DNA of 64,000 bases from an uncultured Opitutaceae bacterium (GCA_903916755.1 CAIWXW010000052.1:1-64000); one strand, 5' to 3'. Counted from the stretch's first letter, positions 34,607 to 43,887 are shown. A program made the numbers and translations. The notes: generated by a model from the sequence alone, not told the origin.

Positions 34607-36835
34607 ATGCGTATCGTGCTCATCCAGACCCACGTGCCGGAATTCCGGCTCGAGATCTTCGACGAGCTCCATCGCCGCACGGGCGGGCAATTCGAGGTCT
34701 GGTCGGGAAGCAAGTACTTCACGCCCACGACCGGCGCGCCGGGGGAGAGCCGTGTCTGGCACCGCAGTCTCCGTAATCGGTTCCTGCGGCTGCCGAACCT
34801 GGGCTGGCAAAGCGGCCATTGGCGGGCCGCCCTGCGGGCCGATTTCGCCGTGTTCGAGTTGAACCCGCGCGTGGCCAGCACCTGGCTGCTGCTCCTGGCG
34901 CGCCGGCTGTCCGGCCGGAAATCGGTCCTCTGGGGTCACGTGTACCCGCGCGCGGGCACGGCCGCGCAGACAAAGCCCATCCGCTTCCTGATGATGGTGA
35001 TCGCCGGAGGAGTGAACGCCTACACCTTCCGCGACGCGGACATGCTCCGGCGCAATTTCAGCCGCTGGCTGCGCTATTTCCCGTCTTTCTATATCAACGT
35101 TTCCCCCAACGCCGTCATGTGGGCGAAGGATTGCCGCGGCGGTCCATGCCTTCAGGGACGGCACCGCATCCTCTTCGTGGCGAGGCTGATTGCGGAGAAG
35201 AAGCCCGGACTCCTTTTGGCCGCCTTTGAAATGGCGCTGCCCAGCCTCCCGGAAACGGTCGTGCTCGATTTCATCGGCACCGGACCCCTGTTGGACGGGC
35301 TGCGCCAGGAGATCGGCCGCCGCGGGCTCGGCCACCGGGTCGCGATCCACGGTTCGCTTTACGGGGTCGAATCGCTGCGTCGGTTCTACGACGAGGCGCT
35401 GGTCGCGGTTTCAACCGGCTACGTCGGCCTTTCGGCCACCCAGGCCTTCGGATTCGGCGTGCCGATGATCATTGCCGAGGGCGAGAAACATTCGGTCGAG
35501 ATCGAGCTCTGCCGGCGCGGTTTCAACTGCGATTTTTTTCCTTCGAATGACGCGGGTCAGCTGGCGCAGCTGCTGGTCGAGGTATCGCTGCGTCCCCCGG
35601 CCTGGATGGGCCGGCCCGAGCAGATCGCGTCCGCCGTGCGCGCCCGGTACACGCTGGACAACATGTCCCGGGGTTTCATCGGCATGTTTCAGCCGTTTCT
35701 GGGCTTTGCGGCTACGCGCGCGCCGGAGCGCCCGTTTCACGTGGCGATCGCCTGGAAGGGGCTGCCCTATTACGCCGCCCGGGTTATCCGCGAGGCCCGC
35801 CGGCGTCACCCGGAGTTCAGGTTCACGATCATCTCTTCGCGCGACGAGTCGCCTTACCGGGGGATCGAGGAGGTCGTCGGCGGGGCCGTGCACTGGGTCG
35901 ACGCGGACCAGGCGACCAGCTGGGAAAAGCTCGGGCAGCCCCCGCCGGATCTCTTCCTCATCACGTCCTGGCCGCACGTTGCCTACCAGTCGCTGGCCAT
36001 GCAGGCGAAACGCGAGAGTGACGCCACCATCGTGTCGATGGTGGACAACTATCTGCGCTATACGCCCAAGCAGCTAGCCGGATTCTTCTATTTTCGACTC
36101 TTCCTGCGGGGCCTGTACGGGGCCATGTGGGTGCCGGGGGAATACAGCGCCCGTTTCATGCGCTATCTGGGCGTGCCGGATAAAAACATCTACCGCGGCC
36201 TCTACGCGGCGGACAATGACATGTTCTACCCGCCGCCGGCGTCTGCCGCACGGGCCGGAGTTCTCTTCGTCGGGCAGTTCATCGAGCGCAAGGGGCTCTC
36301 GCCGCTGATGCGCGCGGCGGAGCGCGCCGCGGCCGCCGGCGCGCCCCTGGACCTCCGCCTGATCGGGGACGGCCCCCTGGTGGCGGACCTGATCGAGCGG
36401 GGTCTGGCGGTCGAGCCGTTTCTCCAGCCGGCCGAGTTGGCGGAGAACTACCGCCGGTCCGACGCCCTGATCCTGCCCAGCCGGATCGACCATTGGGGGG
36501 TGGTGGTCCATGAGGCCGCCCTCTGCGGGTGCCTCCTGCTGCTGACGCGGCAGTGCGGCTGCGCCCATGAACTCGTGGTCCACGGCGTGAACGGGTATGT
36601 GATGGAGCGCTCGTCCGCCGCGGAGATCGGAGCGGCGTTCGAATGGCGACGGAGGCTCACCACCGAGCAGGTGGCGGCGGGGCGCGCGGTGTCCGTCGAG
36701 CGGGCGCGCCGCATCTCGCCGGAGCGGTGGGCGGACACGTTTGACGAAATGGTCGGCCGCTTCGGCCGCGGGAGCGGGCCGGGATGGGGGGGTGGTGTCG
36801 TCGTGGAGCAGAATCTTCCGAGGGCGGCCCCATGA
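34607..36835 (+). CDS. Fused tandem GT4-GT4 glycosyltransferase
   Basis: This 742-residue protein consists of two complete GT-B transferases in one frame. The first (about 1-365) starts MRIVLIQTHVPEFRLEIFD and has RILFVARLIAEKKPGLLLAA, FIGTGPLLDGL and STGYVGLSATQAFGFG. The second (about 374-735) starts PFHVAIAWKGLPYYAARVI and has GVLFVGQFIERKGLSPLM, LIGDGPLVADL and PSRIDHWGVVVHEAALCG. It probably adds two sugars in sequence. The first half resembles transferases with GYVGLS in place of the usual E-x7-E; the second half resembles a separate GT4. The boundary has no membrane segment. The ATG at 34607 lies five bases after the GT2 stop, and the end overlaps the next GT4 by ATGA. Confidence 0.88.
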   Translation: MRIVLIQTHVPEFRLEIFDELHRRTGGQFEVWSGSKYFTPTTGAPGESRVWHRSLRNRFLRLPNLGWQSGHWRAALRADFAVFELNPRVASTWLLLLARRLSGRKSVLWGHVYPRAGTAAQTKPIRFLMMVIAGGVNAYTFRDADMLRRNFSRWLRYFPSFYINVSPNAVMWAKDCRGGPCLQGRHRILFVARLIAEKKPGLLLAAFEMALPSLPETVVLDFIGTGPLLDGLRQEIGRRGLGHRVAIHGSLYGVESLRRFYDEALVAVSTGYVGLSATQAFGFGVPMIIAEGEKHSVEIELCRRGFNCDFFPSNDAGQLAQLLVEVSLRPPAWMGRPEQIASAVRARYTLDNMSRGFIGMFQPFLGFAATRAPERPFHVAIAWKGLPYYAARVIREARRRHPEFRFTIISSRDESPYRGIEEVVGGAVHWVDADQATSWEKLGQPPPDLFLITSWPHVAYQSLAMQAKRESDATIVSMVDNYLRYTPKQLAGFFYFRLFLRGLYGAMWVPGEYSARFMRYLGVPDKNIYRGLYAADNDMFYPPPASAARAGVLFVGQFIERKGLSPLMRAAERAAAAGAPLDLRLIGDGPLVADLIERGLAVEPFLQPAELAENYRRSDALILPSRIDHWGVVVHEAALCGCLLLLTRQCGCAHELVVHGVNGYVMERSSAAEIGAAFEWRRRLTTEQVAAGRAVSVERARRISPERWADTFDEMVGRFGRGSGPGWGGGVVVEQNLPRAAP

Positions 36836-38010
36836 GCACCGTCGAACATGTCATCGGCATCTTCTCGCCGGAGCACGGCGGGCCCGTGGTGTCGCTGACC
36901 AACTACGCTCTGGGCCAGGCGGCGGCCGGCTGGAAGGTGCGCGTCCGGACCCTTGAGGGGTATCCCAACGTCTCGCCGGCGGTCCGCCTGCCCGAATCGG
37001 TCGACCAGCAGGTCTTTCCCGTGGGCTGGCCGGCCTTGGCCGGTCGCAGCCGCCCGCTGGCCCGGGCTTTGCGCCGGGAATCCTCTCCCGATGTCTATCA
37101 CCTGCATGGCGCCTGGCTCCGGGCTCTCTCCTATGGCTTTGGGGAGGCGGGGCGGCGGCGCCGGCCCTACCTGGTGGAGGTGAACGGCACCTTTCAGCCC
37201 TATGAGCTGGCACGAAAGCCCTGGCGGAAGCGGCTATTTCGGCGCTGGTTCCAGGATCGCATATTTAGAGAGGCCTCCTGCCTCCATGTGAATTCCAGGA
37301 AAGAGGCGCGGGAAATGCGCAGCCTCGGCTTTCGGGCGCCCATTGCCGTCATTCCCGCCGGCTTCGATTTCGCGGCCCGCTCGGCTGCGGCCGGCCGGGA
37401 TCCCGCCTCGGGCCCGTGGCCCGAACTGGAGGGACGGCCGTTTATCCTCTACCTCGCCCGGCTGCATCCGAACAAGGGCGTCGAGCTTCTCCTCGAGGCC
37501 TGGCGCCATGTCCAGGCGGCGCATCCGGACGTCGTCCTGCTGCTGGTCGGCACCGGTGAGCCGGGCTACGTGGCCCGGCTGCACCGGTTGGCCGACGACG
37601 CCGGGCTGGCCGACCGCTGCGTATGGAAGGGCTTTGTCAGCGAGGATGAAAAATCGTGGGCTTTCGCCCATGCCCGTTTTTACTGCCTGCCCAGCTTCAC
37701 CGAGAATTTCGGCAACACGGTGCAGGAGGCCCTGGGGCACGGCACGCCGGTCCTGACCACGGACGCGACCCCCTGGCTCGAGCTGCCGGCGCTGGGGTGC
37801 GGGTGGATCGCGGCGTGCACGGCCGCGGCGATCGGCGAGCAGCTGGCCGTGGCGCTGTCGCTTCCCGGAGACCGGCTCCGCGCGATGGGCCGGGCGGGTG
37901 AGGCCCATGTCGCCCGGGAATTCTCCCTCTCCTCCGTTGTGCAGAAGCAGATCGCGACCTACAACTGGCTCCTCGGGGGGCCGGCTCCCGAGGACCTTCT
38001 CTTTCCCTGA
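36832..38010 (+). CDS. Glycosyltransferase, GT4
   Basis: This 392-residue GT-B enzyme opens with HVIGIFSPEHGGPVVSLTNY, a nucleotide-sugar transferase N-terminus. The donor domain has FILYLARLHPNKGVELLLEA, LLLVGTGEPGYV and LPSFTENFGNTVQEALGHG, with the Glu pair typical of GT4. It belongs to the EPS pathway in the cytoplasm. Its ATG overlaps the stop of the fused transferase. It is the last glycosyltransferase in this operon before three methyltransferase genes. Confidence 0.93.
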   Translation: MSTVEHVIGIFSPEHGGPVVSLTNYALGQAAAGWKVRVRTLEGYPNVSPAVRLPESVDQQVFPVGWPALAGRSRPLARALRRESSPDVYHLHGAWLRALSYGFGEAGRRRRPYLVEVNGTFQPYELARKPWRKRLFRRWFQDRIFREASCLHVNSRKEAREMRSLGFRAPIAVIPAGFDFAARSAAAGRDPASGPWPELEGRPFILYLARLHPNKGVELLLEAWRHVQAAHPDVVLLLVGTGEPGYVARLHRLADDAGLADRCVWKGFVSEDEKSWAFAHARFYCLPSFTENFGNTVQEALGHGTPVLTTDATPWLELPALGCGWIAACTAAAIGEQLAVALSLPGDRLRAMGRAGEAHVAREFSLSSVVQKQIATYNWLLGGPAPEDLLFP

Positions 38011-38042
38011 TTCAGGATGCCCCGCCTTACCCGAGCCCACCG

Positions 38043-38789
38043 ATGAAAAACAAGCTGCGCAAGCTGCTCCGTACCGCTGATTTTCTGCTCGAACCGGGTG
38101 TCTGGCCCTATTGGCGGACGGCCCGGGCGCGCTCGATATCCTCCTATCGGATCTGCCGGGCCGTCGCCGAATACCAGCCTTCGTTCGCCACGATTCTGGA
38201 CGTGGGCGCCAACCAGGGCCAGTTCGCCAACGCCGCGGCGCACCGCTTCCCCTCGGCCCGCATCTGGGCCTTCGAGCCGGTGCCGACGACGGTTTCGATT
38301 CTTCGCCGCAACGTCGCGCATCTGCCGCAGGTGGAGGTCCTCGCCGTCGCCTTGGGCGCCTCGTCCGGCCGGCTGAAGTTCTATTCGAGCAAATATTCCC
38401 ATGCCAGCTCCGCCCGTTCGGTCCACCCGAACCAGTTGGCGCTTGAACCTGAAACCGGCGAGGTCGAGGAGATCGAGGTGCCCGTGTCGACGCTCGACCA
38501 GTTCATGGCCGTCCGCCAGACGGCAGGTCCCGTCCTGCTCAAGCTCGACGTCCAGGGCTTCGAGTCCGAAGTGATCCGCGGTGGCGCCGCGGCCCTCGCG
38601 CGCATCGACTACCTCCTGTTTGAAGCCTCGTATGTGCCGCTGTACGAGGGCGAGCCGCTGTTTGAGGAGATGCACGCCCTGGCGCGGGCCCATGGATTCA
38701 CGCTGGTCGGGCCGGTGGGATTCCTGGAGGATCCCGCGCACCGCCTCCTCCAGGCCGACCTGCTATACCGGCGCCAGGCCATCCGATGA
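38043..38789 (+). CDS. FkbM-family methyltransferase (first copy)
   Basis: This 248-residue SAM-dependent methyltransferase has ILDVGANQGQFANAA as motif I, AFEPVPTTVSIL, and the FkbM element KLDVQGFESEVIRGG. FkbM-type enzymes O-methylate sugars in many EPS and O-antigen loci, so modification of the repeat unit is likely. It starts 32 bases after the GT4 gene and overlaps the next methyltransferase by ATGA. A second FkbM protein, only distantly similar, lies two genes downstream, so two positions may be methylated. Confidence 0.93.
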   Translation: MKNKLRKLLRTADFLLEPGVWPYWRTARARSISSYRICRAVAEYQPSFATILDVGANQGQFANAAAHRFPSARIWAFEPVPTTVSILRRNVAHLPQVEVLAVALGASSGRLKFYSSKYSHASSARSVHPNQLALEPETGEVEEIEVPVSTLDQFMAVRQTAGPVLLKLDVQGFESEVIRGGAAALARIDYLLFEASYVPLYEGEPLFEEMHALARAHGFTLVGPVGFLEDPAHRLLQADLLYRRQAIR

Positions 38790-39529
38790 CCTTCATGCCC
38801 GCCCCGAGCCCGCCCGTCCGCCGTCCGCCCTCTGAACCGACCCTGGTCCAGCTGGGCTGCGGCCCCTTTGCGCAGCCTTCCTCCTGGGTGGATTTCGACG
38901 GGAGCTGGAACGCCCGGTTGAACCAGCTGCCCCGCGTGCTGCGCGGACTCGTCCGCCGGGCCTTTCGGCTGACCGGCCGGACCCCCGTGGTCTTTCCGAG
39001 CCACATTCGCTACCTGAACCTTCACGACCGGCTGCCCTATGCCGACGGCAGCGTGGATGCGGTCTATGCTTCCCACGTCTGGGAACATCTCTACTACGAG
39101 GACGCGCGCCGGGCGACCGCGGAATGCTTCCGGGTGCTTCGGCCCGGCGGGTCCCTCCGGATCGTGGTGCCGAGCCTGCGGCTCTATTGCGAAAAATACC
39201 TCGCCGAGGCCGGCAGCCGCGAGGCGGCCCTCAACTTGCATGGGCGCCTCATGTACCGCGACCTGGCGCGCCAAAAGAACGCGCTCTACGGGCTCTATGC
39301 GGCCCTCACCGGATTTCACCTGCACAAATTCATGTATGACGAGCCCGCGCTGGCCGCTCTGCTGGCGGACGCGGGGTTCGGGGATGTCTGCGTCCGCCCC
39401 TATCTGGAGACCTCGATTCCGCGACTCGGGGAGGTCGAGGCGCCATCCCGGCTGCTCGACGGGGCGGGCTTCGCGGTGGAGGGCACCAAGCCCCGGAATT
39501 TCAGCGAAGGACCCTCCCACCACCCATGA
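38786..39529 (+). CDS. Class I SAM-dependent methyltransferase
   Basis: This 247-residue protein begins with LVQLGCGPFAQPSSWVDFDG, followed by LPYADGSVDAVYASHVWEHL and CFRVLRPGGSLRIVVPSL, the pattern of methyltransferase type 11 (UbiE-like). Its VWEHL box and the FHLHKFMYDEPAL region are common in the predicted SAM enzymes of EPS clusters. Substrate unknown; a sugar or a lipid-linked intermediate is likely from position. It sits between two FkbM genes and overlaps both by four bases. Confidence 0.9.
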   Translation: MTFMPAPSPPVRRPPSEPTLVQLGCGPFAQPSSWVDFDGSWNARLNQLPRVLRGLVRRAFRLTGRTPVVFPSHIRYLNLHDRLPYADGSVDAVYASHVWEHLYYEDARRATAECFRVLRPGGSLRIVVPSLRLYCEKYLAEAGSREAALNLHGRLMYRDLARQKNALYGLYAALTGFHLHKFMYDEPALAALLADAGFGDVCVRPYLETSIPRLGEVEAPSRLLDGAGFAVEGTKPRNFSEGPSHHP

Positions 39530-40314
39530 AATCCATCTTTTTCTGGCTAGGCTATAAGCTACAGATGCTGGGACTCCGCTTTCGCCTTGCGGCGGAGGCA
39601 CGCGCGCTGCGGGAGCGGCGATGGCTGCGGGTGGCGGGCCTTTGGCAGATCTTCCGGCGCCCCACGGAAGCGGAGGTCGTCCTGGCGGCGCAGCGATTCC
39701 TGGACCCGGCCCAGCGCTACACCCTCGTGGACGTGGGGGCCAACGTCGGGGCCTGGGCCGCTCGCTTTCTCGGGTCGGTCCCGGGCGGATATGTGGGCTT
39801 TGAACCCGACGCGCGTGCGTTCGTGGTCCTGACGGAGCGCTTTCCGACCTCGCACCTCTATAATCTTTGCGTGGGCGGCGAACCCGGCCGGGTGAGGATG
39901 AAGCTGGCCGCCAACACCACGTACTCGTCAAAGTTCAGCTACGACGATAGAATCGTGTCTCAGGTGGTCGAGGGCACCGTCGAGATCGACCAGGTGACGC
40001 TCGATGCCTCGGAGAAGGGCCGGGGCCCCTTTATTCTCAAGATCGACGTCCAGGGCGCGGAGGCCGAGGTCTTGGCGGGCGCCCCTGAGACGCTCCGGCA
40101 GACGGCGCTGGTGATCCTGGAAACCCCGCTTTTTCCTCAGACCTCGGAAAGAAACGGCCTGGCCGACGTCGTCGGCCGACTGGGCGCCGCCGGGTTTCAG
40201 CCCTGCTATTTCTGCCAGGCGGGCCTGGCGGAGGGGCGGAATTCGATTCCGGTCGAGCACGACGTGATCTTTGTGAACACAGCGATGATCGATCCGGTTT
40301 CCCGGATAAAATGA
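39526..40314 (+). CDS. FkbM-family methyltransferase (second copy)
   Basis: This 262-residue protein shows YTLVDVGANVGAWAARFL, GGYVGFEPDARAFVVL and ILKIDVQGAEAEVLAGAPE, the FkbM signature. The N-terminal 60 residues are basic and hydrophobic and may sit on the membrane. It differs clearly from the first FkbM protein in this operon, so it is not a recent duplicate. It overlaps the preceding methyltransferase and the following hydrolase gene by ATGA, so translation is coupled through four consecutive genes. Confidence 0.93.
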   Translation: MKSIFFWLGYKLQMLGLRFRLAAEARALRERRWLRVAGLWQIFRRPTEAEVVLAAQRFLDPAQRYTLVDVGANVGAWAARFLGSVPGGYVGFEPDARAFVVLTERFPTSHLYNLCVGGEPGRVRMKLAANTTYSSKFSYDDRIVSQVVEGTVEIDQVTLDASEKGRGPFILKIDVQGAEAEVLAGAPETLRQTALVILETPLFPQTSERNGLADVVGRLGAAGFQPCYFCQAGLAEGRNSIPVEHDVIFVNTAMIDPVSRIK

Positions 40315-42449
40315 GTCTCCCTCCGGGACGGTGCGCAGAATCGGGTGGCGGGAGGCCGGCGCGGGCTGGCCGGCGCGGTGGATGGCTGATCGTCATGGGG
40401 CTGATCGTGATGCTCGTGGCGCCCGCCCTTGACGGCTCCACCTCGCTCGGCTTCGACACCGGTGCGACCGCTCCAGCGGTCGTCGCCCGCCTGTCTCCGC
40501 CGGATGTGCTATTAGGCCACCCGGGGCTTTGGTTGAGGATCCGAGGCGTCGCGGATCCCGGCCGGGACTCGCCGATTGCCGTCGCGCGCGAGCAAGGGGC
40601 GCTGGCGAGCCTCCGTGCCCGCGGCTTTCGCATCTGCGTGCTCCTGACGCGACCAGCCTCCGCCTGGACCGGCGGGGTGAGGGCGGAGCAGGGGAGCCGG
40701 CTCCCGCTTGACCTGCGGGAGGCCGAGGCGGCGATGCGGCGGCTGGCCCTTGGCTACCGGGGCCTCGTGGACCTCTGGGAAATCGACAACGAGCCGGACA
40801 TCGGATTTCTCCCGGAGAATGCGGAGACCTACCTCGCATTTTTCAAGGCCTGCTATTGGGGCGCGGGACCGCGCGTCCTGATGGGGGCGCTGGCACTCCC
40901 GCCGGGCCCATATTTCGAGCGGATGGCCGAGGACGACCTGCTGGCTTACACGGCCGGCCTGAACTACCATTTCTACGGATATGCCGAAGATTTTACCGGG
41001 GTCTATCGGCAATTCCAGGCGGCGGTCGACGAGGCGGGGCGCCGGCGCGCCGAGGGTGCGCGCCACCCGCCGCAGCAACGGGCGCTCCCCGTCTATCTCA
41101 CCGAATTCGGCTATGGGATGTTGGGTGCCCATGCCGCCGCCACGGCCGAGGGACGGTCCCGGCAGCTGCATTGGTTCGAGAGCGTCGCCTCCCAACTGAG
41201 GGAAGTCCCGGTGGCCGGCGCGATGGCTTTCCTGCTGCCCCCGTTCCTGGAGCGCGGCCTCAACGAGTTCGGCCTCAGTATTTCCCCTCCGGCCAGTTCG
41301 AGCCAGCGGCCCGATCCGGCTCACGGCGATGCGGCCGAGGCGTCCCGGGCGCCCGAACACCGACTGATCGGCGGTCCGGTGCTGGGGGCCCAGGCGACGC
41401 CTGCTCTGGCGTTCCTGCTGCAGGCGGCAGCGGGCTCCGGGGTCGGCCTTCCGGATCGGATGATCGCGGTGGCGGACCCCACGCCGGTCGTCATCGACCT
41501 GGTCGCCGGCGCGGGCCTTCGTCCCGCGAAGAGTGCCCAGGGCTACTACCTGTCGCCGGAGACGCCTCACGGGGCGGCCGGGGAAGGGGAATTGAGGATC
41601 TATAATTTCTCCGGGCATCAGATTGCGGGGATCTTGCGCTCCGTTCTGGGCGATGATCCGCCGGTGGATGAGCGGATCGCGATACCGCCGGGTGGAATGC
41701 GGATCCGTCCCGTCCATCTGGCGGTGCCCACGGCGCGGACGGAAGGCGAGCGGTGGCGGGTATCTTTTCTCTCCGATGCCAGCCCTGGGGTTTCCCGTTT
41801 TTCGACCCGCCTGATCCCGGCCGGCGCCCCGGACACCCGGACCGATGGCCTCGACCTCGGGGTCTCGCCGGAAGCGTCGGCGCGGCACCGGGCGATGCTG
41901 CTCGGCCGGCGGCTGGCGGCGGAAGAGCCGCGCCTGCATCCGGACGGACGATGGCTCGTGACCGAGGGGCTGGCCGTTCGGGAGGAGGCGGGCCGCTGGG
42001 AATTTGAGCTCAGGGGCCTGCCTTCCGATGCGCTGCGGCCCGCGGTGGCGGAGCTGCCCCTGGCGGATGATCCGGGGGCGGACCCCGGAGGAGGGGTTGC
42101 CTTGGCCTGGCGCTGTCTCGCGGCGGGCCCGGCCGCCAGCCGCTATGAAGGGCTGAGCAGCGAGCGGGGCGGTCTCATCCAGGTTCAGCTGAGAACCACC
42201 AATGGGAACCTGTATGAGGTGTGGCCCCGCCGCCCCGCCGCCGCCTCCTGGGTTTCCTACCGCGAATCGCTGACCGATTACACCCCTTCGTTTTTCGGGC
42301 GGGCGCAGCCGCCTTGGAAGCTGGAACGCGGCCGCCTCGCGTCGCTCGTCCTGACGTTCTGGCCCAGGTTCCTGCCGACGGACCTTGAATTCATGCCGCC
42401 CGCCGCGGCTCCGCCCGCGCCGGCTCCCGTTCGCTCCAGCGCGCCGTGA
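40311..42449 (+). CDS. Membrane-anchored glycoside-hydrolase-like protein (clan GH-A type)
   Basis: This 712-residue protein has a basic N-terminus and one membrane segment (LIVMGLIVMLVAPAL, about 25-40), so the rest faces the periplasm. A TIM-barrel-like region follows, with WEIDNEPDIGF (candidate acid/base Glu161) and VYLTEFGYGM (candidate nucleophile Glu265), spaced as in clan GH-A hydrolases. The C-terminal half (about 380-700) is rich in strands, and I do not recognise it. It may trim or release the polymer, as other EPS-locus hydrolases do; that role is inferred from position. It is last in the rightward operon, and its end overlaps the convergent Wzy gene by 59 bases. Confidence 0.6.
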   Translation: MSLPPGRCAESGGGRPARAGRRGGWLIVMGLIVMLVAPALDGSTSLGFDTGATAPAVVARLSPPDVLLGHPGLWLRIRGVADPGRDSPIAVAREQGALASLRARGFRICVLLTRPASAWTGGVRAEQGSRLPLDLREAEAAMRRLALGYRGLVDLWEIDNEPDIGFLPENAETYLAFFKACYWGAGPRVLMGALALPPGPYFERMAEDDLLAYTAGLNYHFYGYAEDFTGVYRQFQAAVDEAGRRRAEGARHPPQQRALPVYLTEFGYGMLGAHAAATAEGRSRQLHWFESVASQLREVPVAGAMAFLLPPFLERGLNEFGLSISPPASSSQRPDPAHGDAAEASRAPEHRLIGGPVLGAQATPALAFLLQAAAGSGVGLPDRMIAVADPTPVVIDLVAGAGLRPAKSAQGYYLSPETPHGAAGEGELRIYNFSGHQIAGILRSVLGDDPPVDERIAIPPGGMRIRPVHLAVPTARTEGERWRVSFLSDASPGVSRFSTRLIPAGAPDTRTDGLDLGVSPEASARHRAMLLGRRLAAEEPRLHPDGRWLVTEGLAVREEAGRWEFELRGLPSDALRPAVAELPLADDPGADPGGGVALAWRCLAAGPAASRYEGLSSERGGLIQVQLRTTNGNLYEVWPRRPAAASWVSYRESLTDYTPSFFGRAQPPWKLERGRLASLVLTFWPRFLPTDLEFMPPAAAPPAPAPVRSSAP

Positions 42450-43875
42450 TCGGCCAAAACGCGCACCAGGTCAGCAGGATGGCGGGATTGAAGAAGTTAA
42501 AGTCACCCAGGCAGTGCACCAGCGTGAGGAGGCAGCCCGTGAACAGCGTCAGCGGCAGGGCGGACTTCCAGAAGCGCCGCCGGCAGAGGATGACGACGAA
42601 GGAGGCGAAACCAAGGACCAGGAGGCCAGTCCCCACCAGACCGAACTCGGCCAGAAATTCGGCATAATCGTCGTGCGCATGCTCCCAATAGAAATGCTCC
42701 GAACCGCGCGAATAGATCGAAGGGTAATAGCGCTGGTAGATGGGAAAGGCGAAGCGGAAGCTGCCGGCGCCCCAGCCGTACGCGGGTGAATCGCGAAACA
42801 GGTCCAGGGTGGCCAGCGTCGCCAAGTGTCGGTCGGAAGGCGTGGCCGACTGGTAGGATTTCACCAGCTGGTTCATCCGGTCGACCGCCTCGGCCGTCGG
42901 CAGGAAGTACAGGGCGGAAAGCGCCGAGCCGCCGAGGAGGACGCAGAAGAGCGCCACCAGGCCGATATGCTGCCGAGGACCGCGCTCGGCCCGGAACCGA
43001 TGGAACAGGAAGGCGCCCAGGAGAAAGGCCAGATAGGCCAGCAGGAGGATCGTAGCGGCCCGGGAGTAGGAAAAGATCACGATCAGGGCCAGAATCACGA
43101 CGAAGAAGGCAAAGAGCCCGCTGGGGCTGGATTTCTGCTGCCGGCGGCGGGCTCGGACGTGAAAGGAGGCTGCCAGGCCGGCGGAGAGGCTGAGCAGCAG
43201 GTTGAAGTAGGCGGCGGCGTGGTTCTTGTAGAAGAAGCTTGCGACAAAGTAGGAGGCCGGAGGATCCCAGGTCCAAAAGATCTTGTCGGCATGCAGGCCG
43301 CGCTCGGCGAGGCCGAGGAGCGCCAGCACGAAGGCGTTGGCGGCCAATGCAACCAGCAGGATGCGCAGGCTGCGCTTCCGCGTAAGTCCGACCCAGATGG
43401 CGCAGACGGTCAGCCACGCCGAGCCATAGATCATCAGCGCCCGCCAAGGGCTCGCCTTGGCGATGGGCGTCGCCATGCCGTGGGGCAGCCAAGCGAGATA
43501 GGGCAGGCGGACGAGCCACCAGCCGCCATCATATTCGACATAACGCCAGGCGGGATTCAGAGCCTGGATGAGGATGTACGCGAGAAACAGGCCGCCAATC
43601 CAGAAGATGGGAAACCGCAGCAGCTTCGGCCACATGGTGAGCCGAAAGGACCCCAGGGCGCTCGTTTCGGCGTCGTAGTGTCTCGGCCGCAGCGAGATGG
43701 CAAAGCCGGCCGAGGCGAGCGCGAGGCTCACGACCTGCGCCTCCACGCGCATGGCCCCGAAGGCCCACGGGAGAAAGCAGAGATGGGCCGCAAGGATAGC
43801 GACCAGCCAGGCCTCGGAGCGGTGGAGGGCGCTGGGATGCTTGGCCGACCCGCGGAAGTGCGAAAGCGAGGGCAT
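42391..43875 (-). CDS. O-antigen ligase/polymerase family protein (second Wzy/WaaL-like)
   Basis: This 494-residue protein has about 12 membrane segments and a Wzy_C-type periplasmic loop with YGWGAGSFRFAFPIYQRYYP and WEHAHDDYAEFLAEFGLVG (quoted in part), the conserved loop of O-antigen ligase-like proteins. It is clearly different from the Wzy-like protein at 28373-29653. One may polymerise and the other ligate, or they may serve two polymers. It runs leftward, 12 bases after the WecB-type gene, and its tail overlaps the GH-like gene end by 59 bases. Confidence 0.87.
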   Translation of the reverse strand: MPSLSHFRGSAKHPSALHRSEAWLVAILAAHLCFLPWAFGAMRVEAQVVSLALASAGFAISLRPRHYDAETSALGSFRLTMWPKLLRFPIFWIGGLFLAYILIQALNPAWRYVEYDGGWWLVRLPYLAWLPHGMATPIAKASPWRALMIYGSAWLTVCAIWVGLTRKRSLRILLVALAANAFVLALLGLAERGLHADKIFWTWDPPASYFVASFFYKNHAAAYFNLLLSLSAGLAASFHVRARRRQQKSSPSGLFAFFVVILALIVIFSYSRAATILLLAYLAFLLGAFLFHRFRAERGPRQHIGLVALFCVLLGGSALSALYFLPTAEAVDRMNQLVKSYQSATPSDRHLATLATLDLFRDSPAYGWGAGSFRFAFPIYQRYYPSIYSRGSEHFYWEHAHDDYAEFLAEFGLVGTGLLVLGFASFVVILCRRRFWKSALPLTLFTGCLLTLVHCLGDFNFFNPAILLTWCAFWPITARWSEREPARAEPRRAA

Positions 43876-43887
43876 GGCACCGGCCCG

